Assembly (NCBI GenBank): GCA_029260345.1 | Contig: JAJDDK010000002.1 | Coordinates: forward strand, 124,001 to 188,000 | Length of the DNA: 64,000 bases | Reading direction: 5' to 3' | Source: Phycisphaerales bacterium | Lineage (GTDB): Bacteria > Planctomycetota > Phycisphaerae > Phycisphaerales > UBA1924 | Part shown: piece after piece, positions 62,367 to 64,000 of the stretch | Position numbering within the stretch: position 1 is the stretch's first letter | How the letters are laid out: each line of letters starts with the position of its first letter | Program-made: the position numbers and the translations under genes | The notes under the pieces: generated by a model | Database searches by the model: none | Told to the model about the DNA's origin: nothing | Seen by the model: the letters and a program-made list of their open reading frames with translations, nothing else

Positions 62367-62627
62367 ATGGCGATGCCCGATCCGCAGGATCAAGTCAATC
62401 TGAGCTACTCATCGAACCAGCCCAATGGCGACGGCGACCGGAATATGGCCGCACGTGAACGACGGCCATGGATCAGTGTGTGGTTTGAGTGCTGCGGGGT
62501 GTATGCGCGTATCTATAGAAACAGGGCGGCCACGGCCTATGAAGGGGCATGTCCGAAGTGCCGCGCTGCCGTGCAGGCACGCATCGGCCCCGGCGGCACA
62601 TCGCAGCGATTCTTCCGCGCCTCGTGA
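62367..62627 (+). CDS. Small conserved planctomycete-type protein with zinc-ribbon-like cysteines
   Basis: The 86-aa product has two cysteine groups, [14 protein letters not shown] and [11 protein letters not shown], and ends [13 protein letters not shown]. Short proteins with this R-P-W-x-S-V-x-F-x-C-C...C-P-x-C...GTSxRFF pattern are familiar in planctomycetes and have no known function; a zinc-binding role is plausible. The first 30 residues are polar and may not all be translated; a start at the later internal ATG would trim them. Confidence 0.65.
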   Translation: MAMPDPQDQVNLSYSSNQPNGDGDRNMAARERRPWISVWFECCGVYARIYRNRAATAYEGACPKCRAAVQARIGPGGTSQRFFRAS

Positions 62628-62714
62628 CGACCGCTCGGGATACACTGCCCGCACGGTCGCGGCGGCGTGCGGCGACCTGTCCCAGTGACCGGATGGAACG
62701 GAGTCGCCCGCGTC

Positions 62715-63236
62715 ATGAGTGGTCTGAGCAGCGCACCCTATGAACTTGGCCGCTCCACTGGCGTTTGCTCGGCGACGGGCGAGGCGCTCGCCCCAGGAGT
62801 CATCGCCGTCGCGGTGCTGATTGAAAACAGCGAAACCGGACGGCTTGAACGTCTCGATTATTCCGCCGCGGCGTGGGATGAGGGCAAGCATCCGGCCAAT
62901 ATTTTCTGTTTTTGGCGGCGACGCATCCCCGCGCCGAACGACAAACCAAAACCATTCATTGATGATGACGAGCTGCTGGCGCTGTTCGATCAGCTTGCCG
63001 AAGCCGATCAGGATCGCCAACTCGCATTCCGGTTCATTCTTTCGTTGATTTTGATTCGCAAGCGATTGCTGCGACATGTCGGGTCCAAGGCGATGGATGG
63101 CCGGGCGGTCTCGCTTCTGAAGCGCAAGGGTTCGCCGGACGATCCGCCTGTTGAAGTGGTCGATCCTGGCATGGACGAGAGCGCGATCGAAGCTGCGATG
63201 GAGCAGCTTGGGCAAGTGCTGCGAGGTGATGAGTGA
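62715..63236 (+). CDS. Conserved planctomycete-type protein of unknown function
   Basis: The 173-aa product begins with a CSATGEALAPG zinc-like turn and has a conserved FCFWRRRIP segment followed by a helical half (residues 75-173). It resembles uncharacterised proteins found widely in planctomycetes next to a lipoprotein gene, as here. The stop overlaps the GTG of the lipoprotein (63233), so the two are co-translated and may work together at the envelope. The ATG at 62715 is chosen as the start of the conserved part. Confidence 0.65.
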   Translation: MSGLSSAPYELGRSTGVCSATGEALAPGVIAVAVLIENSETGRLERLDYSAAAWDEGKHPANIFCFWRRRIPAPNDKPKPFIDDDELLALFDQLAEADQDRQLAFRFILSLILIRKRLLRHVGSKAMDGRAVSLLKRKGSPDDPPVEVVDPGMDESAIEAAMEQLGQVLRGDE

Positions 63237-64000
63237 GGCGGTTGGGGCGAACGATGACAACCACATGCTTGTGCGCTCTAGCGGGGTTGTCGATCATCCT
63301 CGCATCGGTCGGCTGCGCGCCGCGGCAGCGGGGGGTTGTAAAGCGTGAGGCGCCGCCGCCTTCATTCGAGGATGTGGTCCAGGTGTACAACGAGCGAGCA
63401 GAGCGGCTGGATCGCGTCTGGGGCCGGGCCGTTGTTGAACTGAAATACCGCGATGAAAAAGACCGCCGCCAGCGCGAACAGGGCGAAGGGCATCTTCAGA
63501 TCCGCCAGCCGCACGAGTTTGCACTTTCCGTCGGAAAGCTTGGCGAAACGTATGCATGGCTGGGCTGCGATGAAGAGCGATTCTGGTTCTTCGATCGCTT
63601 TGATGAGCCGCGCGTGACGGTTGGGCGGCATGACAATGTCGGGCGCGTCTGCGCTGAGCCGTTGTCGTTGCCCGCTGATCCGGCGCAGATGATTGATTTG
63701 ATGGGCATCACACCAATTCCGCTCGATTCCGACGGGCGCACGGCCTGGAGTGAGGATGGACGCTGGCTCGTAGTGTCCTATGTTCGCGCCGGCGCCATCG
63801 AACGCATCTATCTGGACAGCGAGACGATGCTTCCGAATCGGATTGAGTTTCTGGCCCCGGATGGCACGGTCGACCTCGTGTCAGTCCTCGAGAACAACAG
63901 TCCGGTGGAACAGGGCGACGAGGGCGGTTTCTATCCGCGGATGGCGTCGCGCATCGACATCATGCACGTGTCCAGTGAGGCGCAGGTGATCATTCATCTG
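63233..64000 (+). CDS. Lipoprotein of unknown function (runs off the right edge)
   Basis: A frame open to the last base begins at GTG 63233, overlapping the previous stop, or at ATG 63254. It encodes a lipoprotein signal (RRLGRT.., then LSIILASVGC with the lipobox cysteine near residue 28) and at least 228 more residues with beta-rich character (LQIRQPHEFALSVGKLGETY, FWFFDRFDEPRVTVG). That resembles the LolA/LolB-like fold of outer-membrane lipoprotein carriers, but without a search this is only a suggestion. Coupling to the 173-aa gene suggests a shared envelope role. Confidence 0.75.
   Translation, partial: MRRLGRTMTTTCLCALAGLSIILASVGCAPRQRGVVKREAPPPSFEDVVQVYNERAERLDRVWGRAVVELKYRDEKDRRQREQGEGHLQIRQPHEFALSVGKLGETYAWLGCDEERFWFFDRFDEPRVTVGRHDNVGRVCAEPLSLPADPAQMIDLMGITPIPLDSDGRTAWSEDGRWLVVSYVRAGAIERIYLDSETMLPNRIEFLAPDGTVDLVSVLENNSPVEQGDEGGFYPRMASRIDIMHVSSEAQVIIHL

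Overview
The window looks like a chromosomal segment of a Planctomycetota bacterium, probably a Phycisphaerae relative. The evidence is moderately high GC, a secreted FG-GAP protein ending in two dockerin-like 'NGADL..LLS.WG' repeats, a Ser/Thr kinase fused to a CHASE2-type sensor, small conserved planctomycete-type proteins near the right end, and an integrase of the planctomycete type without the usual first arginine. The lineage is inferred from recognised protein styles, not from rRNA.

Host backbone: 1-6729 and about 51261-64000. The left arm holds the end of a metal ABC permease, a structured leader or sRNA with an intrinsic terminator, a 790-aa FG-GAP/dockerin protein, a trypsin-like protease, a membrane protein of unknown function, a class I/II aminotransferase (with a stray copy of its 3' end at 3179-3319) and tRNA-Gly(GCC) with its own promoter. 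The right arm holds a SAM methyltransferase, a VTT/TVP38 membrane protein, an alpha/beta hydrolase, a kinase-CHASE2 protein with a partner, an SSS-family symporter, a SulP transporter, a DUF481 outer-membrane-type protein, a cyclodeaminase/cyclohydrolase-like enzyme, two small planctomycete-type proteins and the start of a lipoprotein.

Two tandem integrated elements sit in tRNA-Gly. Copies of the tRNA 3' half occur at 6680-6729 (in the intact tRNA), 15331-15381 and 51219-51260. Each copy is followed by its own hairpin terminator, and near each lies a pair of gtagtgca boxes exactly 23 bp apart. Element 1 (about 6.7-15.3 kb) is a relict with no integrase. It carries a MarR-controlled RND efflux operon, an IS110-family recombinase and a decayed scrap of the replication-type gene found intact in element 2. 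Element 2 (about 15.3-51.3 kb) is an integrative mobilizable element with a tyrosine integrase, ParA, a winged-helix replication-type protein, two ArdC-family proteins, a MobF relaxase and a coupling protein, but no mating-pore genes.

Element 2 carries two defence islands. At 17.9-29.2 kb is an operon of HTH regulator, DUF499 ATPase, small partner, DUF1156 DNA methyltransferase and PLD-nuclease/SNF2 helicase. At 45.9-49.8 kb is a SIR2 effector, a middle component and an SbcC-like ABC ATPase, which looks like an ABC three-component conflict system. Downstream of the ATPase, on the minus strand, is the most unusual item: about 1.3 kb without a credible gene but packed with perfect stem-loops. 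It has a promoter-like sequence at one end, a hairpin plus T-run at the other, and four GNRA tetraloops when read on the minus strand. I propose it encodes a very large structured RNA.
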